Source: Candidatus Sodaliphilus fimicaballi (lineage in GTDB: Bacteria; Bacteroidota; Bacteroidia; Bacteroidales; Muribaculaceae). Taken from it: DNA of 7,186 bases. The notes under the pieces were generated by a model that saw only the letters and a list, made by a program, of their open reading frames with translations, was not told the DNA's origin and did not search any database. Each line of letters begins with the position of its first letter. The stretch's first letter is position 1. This document shows, in pieces, positions 1 through 6,876 of the stretch. The stretch lies in contig JAGHTV010000080.1 in NCBI GenBank assembly GCA_018065165.1, positions 1 through 7,186 on the forward strand, written 5' to 3'. The translations under genes and the position numbers were made by a program.

Positions 1-1
1 T

Positions 2-1630
2 TATAGCACAATCAATGCACAAGCGTTGCTTGCAACACACACCGAGACAGCTAGCAGTGTTATTTCTCCTGCTCTGGAAATGGGTGACTTGGTTGTATCA
101 AGAACCAAGGCCGACTTCCAAAATCATGTTGTAACAAATTCTGTTGCCAGCAAGTTGTGGTACAGTCGCCCCGCAGGCACATTAGGTCAAGCTTTATCTG
201 GATATTTTGAAGTTCAAAATTCAGGTTGGCGTTATATGACATCGCCTGTACTCTACATGCCACCATTTACACCTGTAACATTCTTGAATAGGAGTACCGA
301 TAAGGCATCTACCGAGTGGATGTTCTTGCAAACAAAGACATCTGCTATCCCTTATAATAGCTATCAAGTTACTCCCAGTAATGACTTTGTTCTAACTGCA
401 GGTGCAGGAAGAGCTCTATATTATATACCTGCTATTACCAGAGGTGAGGAGCGATTCTTCTTTGGTGATGAGGCTCCTAAGGTATCGACTTACGCCACAG
501 TATTTATGACCGACACATTGTGTGACATGGGCTTTGAGGAAATTGCAGCTGACATTGAAATCCATCAAGGTACTTCACAGTCATATTACGTAGGCCGTGT
601 CACTGACCGCATCGACTTCAATCAGGATGGCAAGAAAGAAACTGTATATATGGACGGTTTCCACATGTTCTACCCTAAACCCGTAGCTCCACTTGCTGTA
701 AATCGCATCGTTATTCCCATTACAAGTTATAGCGGTGAGTTCTTTACAGGATTTGAGGGCGTCACTCTGACTCTCTATAAGGTGAAGACAACTCCCAGTG
801 GCTATCAATCATTTGGTGATGTAATCTATACAACTGAGCTTACCGACGATAACTTTGCACAGGCCCCTGGTGTACTTATTATTGGTCGTCAGGCACACTT
901 GGTTGCCTATCTTACCGATGACGAGAAAGGTTTCCTTACACTTGACGAACCCTTTGCTCTCGAGCTCAAGGGATTCCAGCGTGAGGGTGTTGAGCTGGGA
1001 ACTCGCCTAGTTCTGCGTATGGCTGCAGCTCAGAATTCACCCGAGGCACTACCTTACCTGTATCGTGACTATGTTAACAAGCAGGGCGAGTATGTAGGCT
1101 CAACAACTTATAGTGGAAATAACGGTGGTGTTCCCATTTCATTCTATGGAGCTTATGATGTAATGCTGGTTGACGCAAAGGCTAATGCCATCAATGTAGA
1201 ATCTAATGGTACTACTTGCACTTCAAATGCTACCGTATATACTACCCGCGACTGGAAACACTATACACTCGATGAACTCCCCGAGTGGGTTAAGAGTGTA
1301 AATGCTACTACTGGCGATTATGGTGTCCACACACTGGCTGTTGAGTGCGAGCCCCTGCCCGCTGGTGCAGCAACTCGTAGTTGCACAGTACACCTCAAGA
1401 GCTTTGCTGGCAACCTGAGCAACGATGTTATCACAATCACTCAAGAGGGTGGTACTAGCCTTACTGGCGATGTTAATGGCGACGGCACTGTTGACATTGC
1501 CGATGTTAACGCTGTTATCGACATTGTACTGGGCTTGCAAGGTTCAACTGCAGCTGCCGATGTAAATGGCGACGGCACTGTTGATGTTGCCGACATTAAC
1601 CAGATTATCAATATAATTCTGGGTCTCTAA
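2..1630 (+). CDS. Secreted BACON/dockerin-repeat protein, copy 1 (5' end missing)
   Basis: The gene runs off the left edge. The frame is open from base 2, and the first residues read YSTINAQALLATHTETASS, which align with the signal-peptide end and mature start of the third copy (NAQAQ...TETASS). A TTG at 26 is therefore not the start; about 15 residues are missing. Of 542 visible residues, the body up to about 380 has no family I recognise. It includes a PKD-like stretch (PFTPVTFLNRSTDKASTEW) and a DFNQDGKKE loop at about 205. Residues about 385-480 resemble a BACON domain: a DLPEWV-like core, RSCTVHLKS, and a closing VITITQ strand. Residues 489-542 are two dockerin type I / EF-hand-like repeats (DVNGDGTVDIAD and DVNGDGTVDVAD) with calcium-ligand positions intact. 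No T9SS tail or lipobox is seen. The likely role is a secreted or surface binding protein; the ligand is unknown. Domain names are by motif reading only. Confidence 0.9.
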   Translation, partial: YSTINAQALLATHTETASSVISPALEMGDLVVSRTKADFQNHVVTNSVASKLWYSRPAGTLGQALSGYFEVQNSGWRYMTSPVLYMPPFTPVTFLNRSTDKASTEWMFLQTKTSAIPYNSYQVTPSNDFVLTAGAGRALYYIPAITRGEERFFFGDEAPKVSTYATVFMTDTLCDMGFEEIAADIEIHQGTSQSYYVGRVTDRIDFNQDGKKETVYMDGFHMFYPKPVAPLAVNRIVIPITSYSGEFFTGFEGVTLTLYKVKTTPSGYQSFGDVIYTTELTDDNFAQAPGVLIIGRQAHLVAYLTDDEKGFLTLDEPFALELKGFQREGVELGTRLVLRMAAAQNSPEALPYLYRDYVNKQGEYVGSTTYSGNNGGVPISFYGAYDVMLVDAKANAINVESNGTTCTSNATVYTTRDWKHYTLDELPEWVKSVNATTGDYGVHTLAVECEPLPAGAATRSCTVHLKSFAGNLSNDVITITQEGGTSLTGDVNGDGTVDIADVNAVIDIVLGLQGSTAAADVNGDGTVDVADINQIINIILGL

Positions 1631-1650
1631 TCCAGAGTTGCAATCAATTG

Positions 1651-1697
1651 ACCATAACACAAGGTTTTGACCGTCATGGTTGGACTTGTGTTATGGT
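1651..1697 (+). terminator. Perfect 13-bp hairpin between copies 1 and 2
   Basis: ACCATAACACAAG at 1651-1663 is the exact reverse complement of CTTGTGTTATGGT at 1685-1697, with a 21-nt loop, starting 20 bp after the copy 1 stop codon. The position suits a transcription terminator or an mRNA-stabilising 3' hairpin. It is followed by only a broken T-run (TTTCAATATTTC), and the stem is AT-rich, so strong intrinsic termination is doubtful. It also lies inside the N-terminal extension of the open frame beginning at 1648, which argues that the extension is not coding. Confidence 0.55.
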
Positions 1698-1755
1698 TTC
1701 AATATTTCTATCGTCATCCCCAATATTTAGGACGCTATTAATAAATGTATATATA

Positions 1756-3444
1756 ATGAAAATAGTTTTACCCATAACATTGTTTTTAGCATGTGCCACA
1801 TTTGGTAGCACAAGTGCTCAGGCACAATTGCTTGCTGCTGGTCAAGCTGGTGAACAACTGGCAGCTGAGTCGCAATACAAGGAAATTAAAGGCTTCACTA
1901 AGGATGATTTCTACAGCCCAGTTATAGTAAACTCAGTATCTGACGGCTTGTGGTATAAGCGTCCCGCAGGACTTATGTCTTTAAGCTTTTATGGTTATTT
2001 CACTGTAGCTAACTCTGGTTATATGTCAGAGTTTGCACCCGTGCTCACTATGCCGGCATTCACTCCTGTTACATTCTTGAATCAAAGTACCGATAAGGCT
2101 GCAACATCGTGGTCATTTTTGCCTTGTACCGATCCCAAGACGATTGCATATAAGGATTCTCAAGAAGCTGATGGCAATCTTACTGTTACTGCCGGAGGAC
2201 CTGGAGCTTTCTACAAGGTTCCCCTGCTCAAGAGTGGAACTAAGCAGTACTACTGGTGCGACAAAGGTCCTGTTGTTGACAAATATCCCCCCTACACTCA
2301 GGTCGATACCCTGATTAATATGGGTTATGAGGCTAATCATGTCAACTATACAATGTATCAGGGCACATCCCAGGGATACTATATAGGCACGTCTACTCAA
2401 CGCTATGACTTTAATCAGGATGGCAAGGCCGAGACTGTGTATATGGAAGGTTTCCACATGTACATGCCCAAGCCCATTGCACCCATTGCCATCAATCACC
2501 TAGTAATTCCTGTTACAAGCTATTCAGGCGATTTCTTCACTGGTTTTGAAGGGTTGACATTAAATATTTACAAGGTCAAGAGAACTTCTACAGGTGCTAG
2601 GACATTTGGCGATCTTATTTTCACTGCCGAGCTTACCGACGATAATTTCACACAGCGTCCTGGCGATCTCGTAATTGGCCGTCAAGCCCACATGATTTGC
2701 TATCTTACCGATGATGAGGAAAACGGTTTCTTTACATTCGACGATGAATTTGCAATCGAGGTTAGAGGTTTCCATCGTGAAGGCGTAGATTTGGGTCCTC
2801 GCACAGTTATCCGTATGGATGCTGCCAAGAAGTCACCCGATGTGTACCCCCTTGTATATCGTGACTTTATTAATAAGGATGGAACATACGCTGGCTCATG
2901 GGTATATGCCGACAACGATATGGGTGTGCCCATCTCGTTCTATGGTTGCTACGATGTAATGATGGTCGATGCTGAGGCCAATGCCATCAAGGTTGCTGCC
3001 GATGGTGCACAATGTACAGCCAAGGCTACTGTCTATACCCAACGTGGCTGGTACAAGAAGGGTGGCGTAAACTATACTCTCGATGCACTTCCCGAGTGGG
3101 TTAAGAGCGTTAAGGCTACTAAGGTCGAGAGTGGCGTTCATCAACTCACTGTTGTGTGCGATCCTCTGCCCGCTGGAGTTGATGGCCGCAGCTGCACTGT
3201 ACACATCAAGAGCTTTGCCGGTAACCTTAGCGACGATGTTATCACTATCACTCAAGGTAATGGCGGTGCAGGTGTCAAGGGCGACATCAATGGCGACGGT
3301 GTGGTTGATATTGCCGATGTAAACACTGCTATTGACATTGTCCTGGGTTTGACAGGTTCAGTTCCCGCTGCCGATGTTAATGGCGATGGCGTGGTAGATG
3401 TTGCCGACATCAACCTGATTATCGACTCAATTCTGGGTTTATAA
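1756..3444 (+). CDS. Secreted BACON/dockerin-repeat protein, copy 2
   Basis: I chose the ATG at 1756 (562 residues) although the frame is open from 1648. From here the protein starts with a classical signal peptide (MKIVLPITLFLACATFGSTSAQA, cleavage probably around 21-23), while the upstream 36 residues cross a hairpin and look non-coding. Cys13 sits in LFLAC, but this is too early and too poor a lipobox to call a lipoprotein. The body matches copies 1 and 3, with DFNQDGKAE at 218. A BACON-like domain covers about 405-500, with RSCTVHIKS and a terminal VITITQ strand. Residues 509-562 are two EF-hand/dockerin-type repeats (DINGDGVVDIAD, DVNGDGVVDVAD). This is the most divergent copy: its mature N-terminus (LLAAGQAGEQLAAES) has no counterpart of the TETASSV segment, and it has an extra KKGG insertion before the BACON LPEWV core. 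No promoter consensus is obvious upstream, so it may depend on read-through from copy 1. Function unknown; probably extracellular. Confidence 0.93.
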   Translation: MKIVLPITLFLACATFGSTSAQAQLLAAGQAGEQLAAESQYKEIKGFTKDDFYSPVIVNSVSDGLWYKRPAGLMSLSFYGYFTVANSGYMSEFAPVLTMPAFTPVTFLNQSTDKAATSWSFLPCTDPKTIAYKDSQEADGNLTVTAGGPGAFYKVPLLKSGTKQYYWCDKGPVVDKYPPYTQVDTLINMGYEANHVNYTMYQGTSQGYYIGTSTQRYDFNQDGKAETVYMEGFHMYMPKPIAPIAINHLVIPVTSYSGDFFTGFEGLTLNIYKVKRTSTGARTFGDLIFTAELTDDNFTQRPGDLVIGRQAHMICYLTDDEENGFFTFDDEFAIEVRGFHREGVDLGPRTVIRMDAAKKSPDVYPLVYRDFINKDGTYAGSWVYADNDMGVPISFYGCYDVMMVDAEANAIKVAADGAQCTAKATVYTQRGWYKKGGVNYTLDALPEWVKSVKATKVESGVHQLTVVCDPLPAGVDGRSCTVHIKSFAGNLSDDVITITQGNGGAGVKGDINGDGVVDIADVNTAIDIVLGLTGSVPAADVNGDGVVDVADINLIIDSILGL

Positions 3445-3550
3445 TACTGGAATGTTAACATAAAGACTATGGGGCTGAAAGTCCGCATTTTAGACATTTT
3501 TGGGGACAACTCATATATTATTCCCTAAAATTTTCAATACCTAATTTATT

Positions 3551-5239
3551 ATGAATAAATTCTTACTTTTATTAGTAGTTTTGATAGGTGCGACTTATTA
3601 TGGCAATGCACAGGCTCAACCGATGCTCGAGATGCGCACCGAGACTGCAAGTAGTGTTATTGCCGCTCCTACTATGTCGCAGGGTGACTTGGTTACTTCA
3701 ACAACCAAGGTTGACTTCTTGAATCCCGTAACAACCAATTCGGTTGCCAACAAGTTGTGGTGCAGCCGTCCCGTTGGCGTATTAGGTCCTGCTTTGTCTG
3801 AGTATTTCAACATTCAAAATTCAGGTTGGCGTTATCCTGCTGTGCCTGTACTGTTTATGCCACCTTTTACACCCGTTACATTGTTGAATAAAAGTGACGA
3901 TAAGGCATCTACCGAGTGGTCGTTCAGGTCACATAAGTCAGGTTCCATTCCTTTTAGCAGCTACGAAGTTACTGCTAGCAATGACCTAACTATAACCACT
4001 GGTGCAGGAAGGAAAATGTATTACATCCCAGTTCTCAGTAGAGGTGAAGAAGAATTCTTCTTTAATGACCAGGCTCCTGCGGTCGCTAAGTATCCGCCAT
4101 ACTTTATGACCGATACCTTATATGATATGGGGTTCGAGGAAATTGCTCAAGATATTCCTATAGTGTCGGGGGCTTCTGGAACTACCTATTTTGTAGGCCG
4201 TCAAACTGAGCGTATCGACTTCAACCAGGATGGTAAAAACGAGACCGTCTATATGGATGGTTTTCACATGTACTATCCCAAGCCCATAGTTCCTCTTGCA
4301 GTAAATCGCATTGATATTCCCGTAGTAAGTTATAGCGGTGAGTTCTTCTCGGGCTTTGAAGGCCTCACATTTACTATCTATAAGGTTAAAGTCTCTCCTG
4401 CTGGTTCTAAATCATATGGTGATGTAATCTTCACTGCCGAGGTTAACGACGACAACTTTGCCCAGGCTCCTGGTGCACTTATTATTGGTCGTCAGGCCCA
4501 CTTGGTTATTTACCTAACCGATGATGAGAAAAATGGTTTCCTTACACTAAACGAACCCTTTGCTGTCGAGGTAAAAGGATTCCAGCGAGAGGGTGTCGAG
4601 TTGGGTACTCGCTTTATTCCTCGTTTGCCCGAAGCTCAGATGACCCCCGAAGCCGTTCCTTACCTGTATCGCGATTATGTAAACAAGCAGGGTGAGTATG
4701 TGGGTTCGGCAGCTTATAGTGGAAACGATGGTGGCGTGCCCATTTCATTCTATGGTTGCTACGATGTCTTGAAGGTTGATGCCGAGAAAAACGCCATCAA
4801 TGTAGAGTCTAATGGTTCTACCTGTACATCAGAGGCTATCGTTTACACTACCCGCACCTGGGATCACTATGCACTCGATGTGCTCCCCGAGTGGGTAAAG
4901 GCAGTAAAGGCTACCACTGGCAATTTTGGTGTTCACACACTGACTGTTGATTGCGAGCCACTGCCCGCTGGCGCTCAAACTCGCAGTTGCACTGTCCACA
5001 TCAAGAGCTTTGCCGGCAACCTTAGCGACGATGTGGTTACAATCACTCAAGTGGGTGGAGGTGCTGGCCTTACTGGCGATGTAAATGGCGACGGTGTGGT
5101 CGACATTGCCGATGTTAATGCTGTTATTGACATTGTACTAGGTTTGCAGGGTTCAACTGCGGCTGCCGATGTCAATGGCGACGGTGCGGTTGATGTGGCC
5201 GACATTAACCTTATTATTAATAAAATTCTTGGTATTTGA
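3551..5239 (+). CDS. Secreted BACON/dockerin-repeat protein, copy 3
   Basis: 562 residues. The ATG at 3551 gives a clean signal peptide (MNKFLLLLVVLIGATYYGNAQA, cleavage near 20-22), with no Shine-Dalgarno sequence, as usual in Bacteroidetes. The mature start (TETASSV) and most of the body are closest to copy 1. Recognisable parts are a PKD-like strand pair (PFTPVTLLNKSDDKASTEW), the DFNQDGKNE loop at 223, a stretch PKPIVPLAVNRIDIPVVSYSG, a BACON-like domain at about 405-500 (LPEWV core, RSCTVHIKS, VVTITQ end), a short Gly-rich linker, and dockerin/EF-type repeats at 509-562 (DVNGDGVVDIAD, DVNGDGAVDVAD). Both loops keep Asp/Asn at positions 1, 3, 5, 9 and 12, so calcium binding is plausible. 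In clostridia, dockerins bind cohesins in cellulosomes; no cohesin is visible here, so that role is not implied. The gene lies 106 bp after copy 2 and 188 bp before the next gene. Function unknown. Confidence 0.94.
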   Translation: MNKFLLLLVVLIGATYYGNAQAQPMLEMRTETASSVIAAPTMSQGDLVTSTTKVDFLNPVTTNSVANKLWCSRPVGVLGPALSEYFNIQNSGWRYPAVPVLFMPPFTPVTLLNKSDDKASTEWSFRSHKSGSIPFSSYEVTASNDLTITTGAGRKMYYIPVLSRGEEEFFFNDQAPAVAKYPPYFMTDTLYDMGFEEIAQDIPIVSGASGTTYFVGRQTERIDFNQDGKNETVYMDGFHMYYPKPIVPLAVNRIDIPVVSYSGEFFSGFEGLTFTIYKVKVSPAGSKSYGDVIFTAEVNDDNFAQAPGALIIGRQAHLVIYLTDDEKNGFLTLNEPFAVEVKGFQREGVELGTRFIPRLPEAQMTPEAVPYLYRDYVNKQGEYVGSAAYSGNDGGVPISFYGCYDVLKVDAEKNAINVESNGSTCTSEAIVYTTRTWDHYALDVLPEWVKAVKATTGNFGVHTLTVDCEPLPAGAQTRSCTVHIKSFAGNLSDDVVTITQVGGGAGLTGDVNGDGVVDIADVNAVIDIVLGLQGSTAAADVNGDGAVDVADINLIINKILGI

Positions 5240-5334
5240 TTCGCCATTTATAGAGATTAGTAGCTGATTTTCTAGATAATGACGGGTAAACCTAAAAAAA
5301 TGCTACAAATTATTACATTTTTTCTTGATAATAT

Positions 5335-5365
5335 TATGATATGTCAAAATAATATGGTAATTTTG
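5335..5365 (+). promoter_or_regulatory. Bacteroidetes-type sigma-ABfr promoter for the two-gene unit
   Basis: TAATTTTG at 5358-5365 matches the -7 consensus TAnnTTTG exactly. TATG at 5335-5338 is one base off the -33 TTTG element, with a 19-nt spacer. Transcription would start around 5372, leaving an AT-rich leader of about 55 nt before the ATG at 5428. An ATATTAT/ATAATAT inverted repeat (5331-5337 and 5349-5355) overlaps the spacer. The rest of 5240-5427 is AT-rich with no gene seen. Confidence 0.6.
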
Positions 5366-5427
5366 TGGTGTCAAAAGCAACAATACAACATTTGAAATAT
5401 AATTTTAATTAATTCAACATAACGCTT

Positions 5428-5907
5428 ATGAAAAGAAAACTACTTCTTGTGCTTGCAGCACTTGCAATGATGAGCGCATCAGCTGCTGACGAGGCCAATG
5501 CGGTTTTAGTACACCTCAAGAGTGGTGATGCGGTTGCCTATTTGTTCTCAGCTCAACCTAAAGTAACCTATGAGGGAACTCAAATGGTTATCGAGGGCGA
5601 AGACATTGATGTTGTGTATGACTTGACCGAGGTTGAGAAAATGGATTTCGGTGTTTATGAAGAGCCCACAGGTGTTACCGAGGCTGAGGTTAAAGACACT
5701 AAGGTTAGTGTGATTTGCTCAGGTGAGTCAGTAACAGTTAATGGCATTGAAGCTGGTTCTGCAGTTTGTGTTTACAACCTGGCAGGTCAATTGGTTTCAA
5801 AGGCTCAAGCTTCAGGTGATGGTTCTGCATCACTCAATGTTCCTAGTGGAGGTTCTCTCTACATCGTGAAGACAAATACAGTTTCATTTAAAATCGTAAA
5901 AAAATAA
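5428..5907 (+). CDS. Small secreted protein with T9SS-type C-terminal sorting tail
   Basis: 159 residues. A signal peptide (MKRKLLLVLAALAMMSASAA, 1-20) is followed by a short head (about 24-76, VLVHLKSGDAVAYLF...VVYDLTEVEKMDF), a type seen at the start of many Bacteroidales exported proteins. Residues about 90-159 read as a Por-secretion/T9SS type A tail: a VNGI strand, VCVYNLAGQLV (the usual V.VYdl.G..V), a Gly/Ser turn, SLYIVK, and the terminal FKIVKK. The family role of such tails is export across the outer membrane and attachment or release at the surface. The protein is very short for a T9SS cargo, being little more than head plus tail. It has its own promoter and lies 8 bp upstream of the next gene, so the two are surely co-transcribed. 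Ligand and function are unknown; an adaptor or surface-display role is only a guess. Confidence 0.9.
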   Translation: MKRKLLLVLAALAMMSASAADEANAVLVHLKSGDAVAYLFSAQPKVTYEGTQMVIEGEDIDVVYDLTEVEKMDFGVYEEPTGVTEAEVKDTKVSVICSGESVTVNGIEAGSAVCVYNLAGQLVSKAQASGDGSASLNVPSGGSLYIVKTNTVSFKIVKK

Positions 5908-5915
5908 TTTAAGAT

Positions 5916-6698
5916 ATGAAGACTAAATCATTACTCGCAGCAATGTTGCTCACAGTTTGTGGTACTGCTTATGCACAAACAACAATGAAGATCACTTTTA
6001 AGAACGCCGAGCAAGAGGTTGTTACTTATAATGTAGAGGATATCCAAGATGTTACTTGGGAAGTAACTCAAGCAACTGACGAGCGCGCAGTTGACCTGGG
6101 TCTGCCTTCTGGTACATTGTGGGCTAACCAGAATGTTGGTTATACAACTGAGAATCCTTATGGTAACTATTACGCTTGGGGTGAAGTAAAACCCAACAAG
6201 ACTAGCTACACTTGGGGTAACTACACTTTGAGTGATGGTAGCTACAACACTATCACTAAGTATGTAACCGACGATGCTTATGGTGAGGAAGTTGACAACT
6301 ATACAGCTCTCTTGCCCGAGGATGATGCCGCTGTTAAAGATCCTGAATGGGGTGCACATTGGCGTATTCCTACTGCTGAGCAATTCCAAGAGCTCATTGA
6401 CAACTGCACATGGGCTTATGAGACTGATGCTGCTAAGGTTAAGTGGGTTGTATTAACTAGCAAGAACAACGGTGCTCAAATCAAGTTCCCAGGTTCTGGT
6501 TACTTCGATGGCGCAAAGGTTCAACAAAAGGGTATGACTGCTTTCATTTGGCTGCAAGAACTTAATGTAGATTACAACAGCCAAGCTTATGAGGGAGTAT
6601 TTGCTACAAGTTCTGTCTTTGCTTCAAGCTCATTCAAGGTTTATCCCAGCGGCCAACGCTACTTCGGCCAAGCTATCCGTCCCGTTTTCGTTCCCTAA
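5916..6698 (+). CDS. Secreted Fibrobacter-major-paralogous-domain-like protein
   Basis: 260 residues with a signal peptide (MKTKSLLAAMLLTVCGTAYA, 1-20). A short beta module (24-50, MKITFKNAEQEVVTY...IQDVTWE) resembles the head of the preceding gene's product. Residues 58-260 match the family widespread in Bacteroidales and Fibrobacter (TIGR02145 / Fib_succ_major type): AVDLGLPSGTLWANQNVG at 58-75, YYAWGE at 85-90, a central HWRIPTAEQFQEL at 148-160, and GQAIRPV at 251-257 near the end. The fold of this group is thought to resemble C-type-lectin/FGE-like domains; the biochemical role is unknown. The usual G.YWSSS segment is replaced here by GVFATSS. No T9SS tail or lipobox is present, so its surface attachment, if any, is not explained by its own sequence. 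It is the last gene of the unit, followed by a strong terminator. Confidence 0.92.
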   Translation: MKTKSLLAAMLLTVCGTAYAQTTMKITFKNAEQEVVTYNVEDIQDVTWEVTQATDERAVDLGLPSGTLWANQNVGYTTENPYGNYYAWGEVKPNKTSYTWGNYTLSDGSYNTITKYVTDDAYGEEVDNYTALLPEDDAAVKDPEWGAHWRIPTAEQFQELIDNCTWAYETDAAKVKWVVLTSKNNGAQIKFPGSGYFDGAKVQQKGMTAFIWLQELNVDYNSQAYEGVFATSSVFASSSFKVYPSGQRYFGQAIRPVFVP

Positions 6699-6731
6699 TA
6701 AGAATAAAGCGTAAATGACATATAAATGATT

Positions 6732-6764
6732 AGGGCTGGCAGCAATGCCAGCCCTTGTTTTTCT
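6732..6764 (+). terminator. Rho-independent terminator of the two-gene unit
   Basis: AGGGCTGGCA (6732-6741) pairs perfectly with TGCCAGCCCT (6746-6755) around a GCAA tetraloop, followed by a T-rich tail (TTGTTTTTCT, to 6764). This is a textbook intrinsic terminator 33 bp after the stop codon at 6698. The GNRA loop adds stability. Confidence 0.93.
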
Positions 6765-6774
6765 CTATTATTGC

Positions 6775-6843
6775 TGTCCGGTAAAAGTTGCGACATTAGC
6801 TAGGGTTTTATTGTTGTATAGAAAAAATTAGTGTCCAGTAAAA
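6775..6843. repeat. Imperfect 12-bp direct repeat TGTCCRGTAAAA
   Basis: TGTCCGGTAAAA at 6775-6786 recurs as TGTCCAGTAAAA at 6832-6843, 11 of 12 bases identical, with starts 57 bp apart. It sits just downstream of the terminator in non-coding DNA. It may be a relic of a mobile element end or chance in AT-rich sequence; there is no transposase in the window. Confidence 0.4.
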
Positions 6844-6876
6844 AAAGAAAATATTTTTATTATGTTTTTATTGCTT

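Larger units (their letters stand above)
2..5239 (+). repeat. Tandem array of three paralogous secreted-protein genes
   Basis: The three long genes are collinear homologues over their whole length. They share TNSV..LW..RP.G, PVT.LN.S.DKA, DFNQDGK.ETVYM, SYSG.FF.GFEG, DDNF.Q.PG, GRQAH, SFAGNLS and the two C-terminal EF-type repeats. Copies 2 and 3 are both 562 residues. Differences are scattered and often silent, and indels are codon-sized (for example DDEKGF in copy 1 against DDEKNGF in copy 3). All three therefore look maintained as functional genes rather than recently duplicated or decaying. The array may continue to the left, since the window starts inside copy 1. Confidence 0.9.

Noticed and set aside
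26..28. TTG as the start of the first gene
   Set aside because: The frame is open upstream to base 2 and encodes a signal-peptide end (NAQA) matching copy 3, so the true start is left of the window.
1466..1627. Dockerin repeats as evidence of a cellulosome
   Set aside because: No cohesin, scaffoldin or glycoside hydrolase is present in the window; the repeats alone do not support it.
1648..1755. 36-residue N-terminal extension of copy 2
   Set aside because: It crosses a 13-bp perfect hairpin, and starting at 1756 gives a standard signal peptide and the same length as copy 3.
1792..1794. Cys13 of copy 2 as a lipoprotein lipobox
   Set aside because: The hydrophobic stretch before it is too short and the preceding residues fit poorly; a signal peptidase I site (TSAQA) follows, as in the other copies.
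2113..2499. Long minus-strand open frames opposite the three paralogues
   Set aside because: They mirror the strongly conserved plus-strand genes, have no domains, and recur at equivalent places as a by-product of codon use.
3495..3502. CATTTTTG as a -7 promoter element for copy 3
   Set aside because: One mismatch to TAnnTTTG and no acceptable -33 element at the right spacing, so support is too weak to list.
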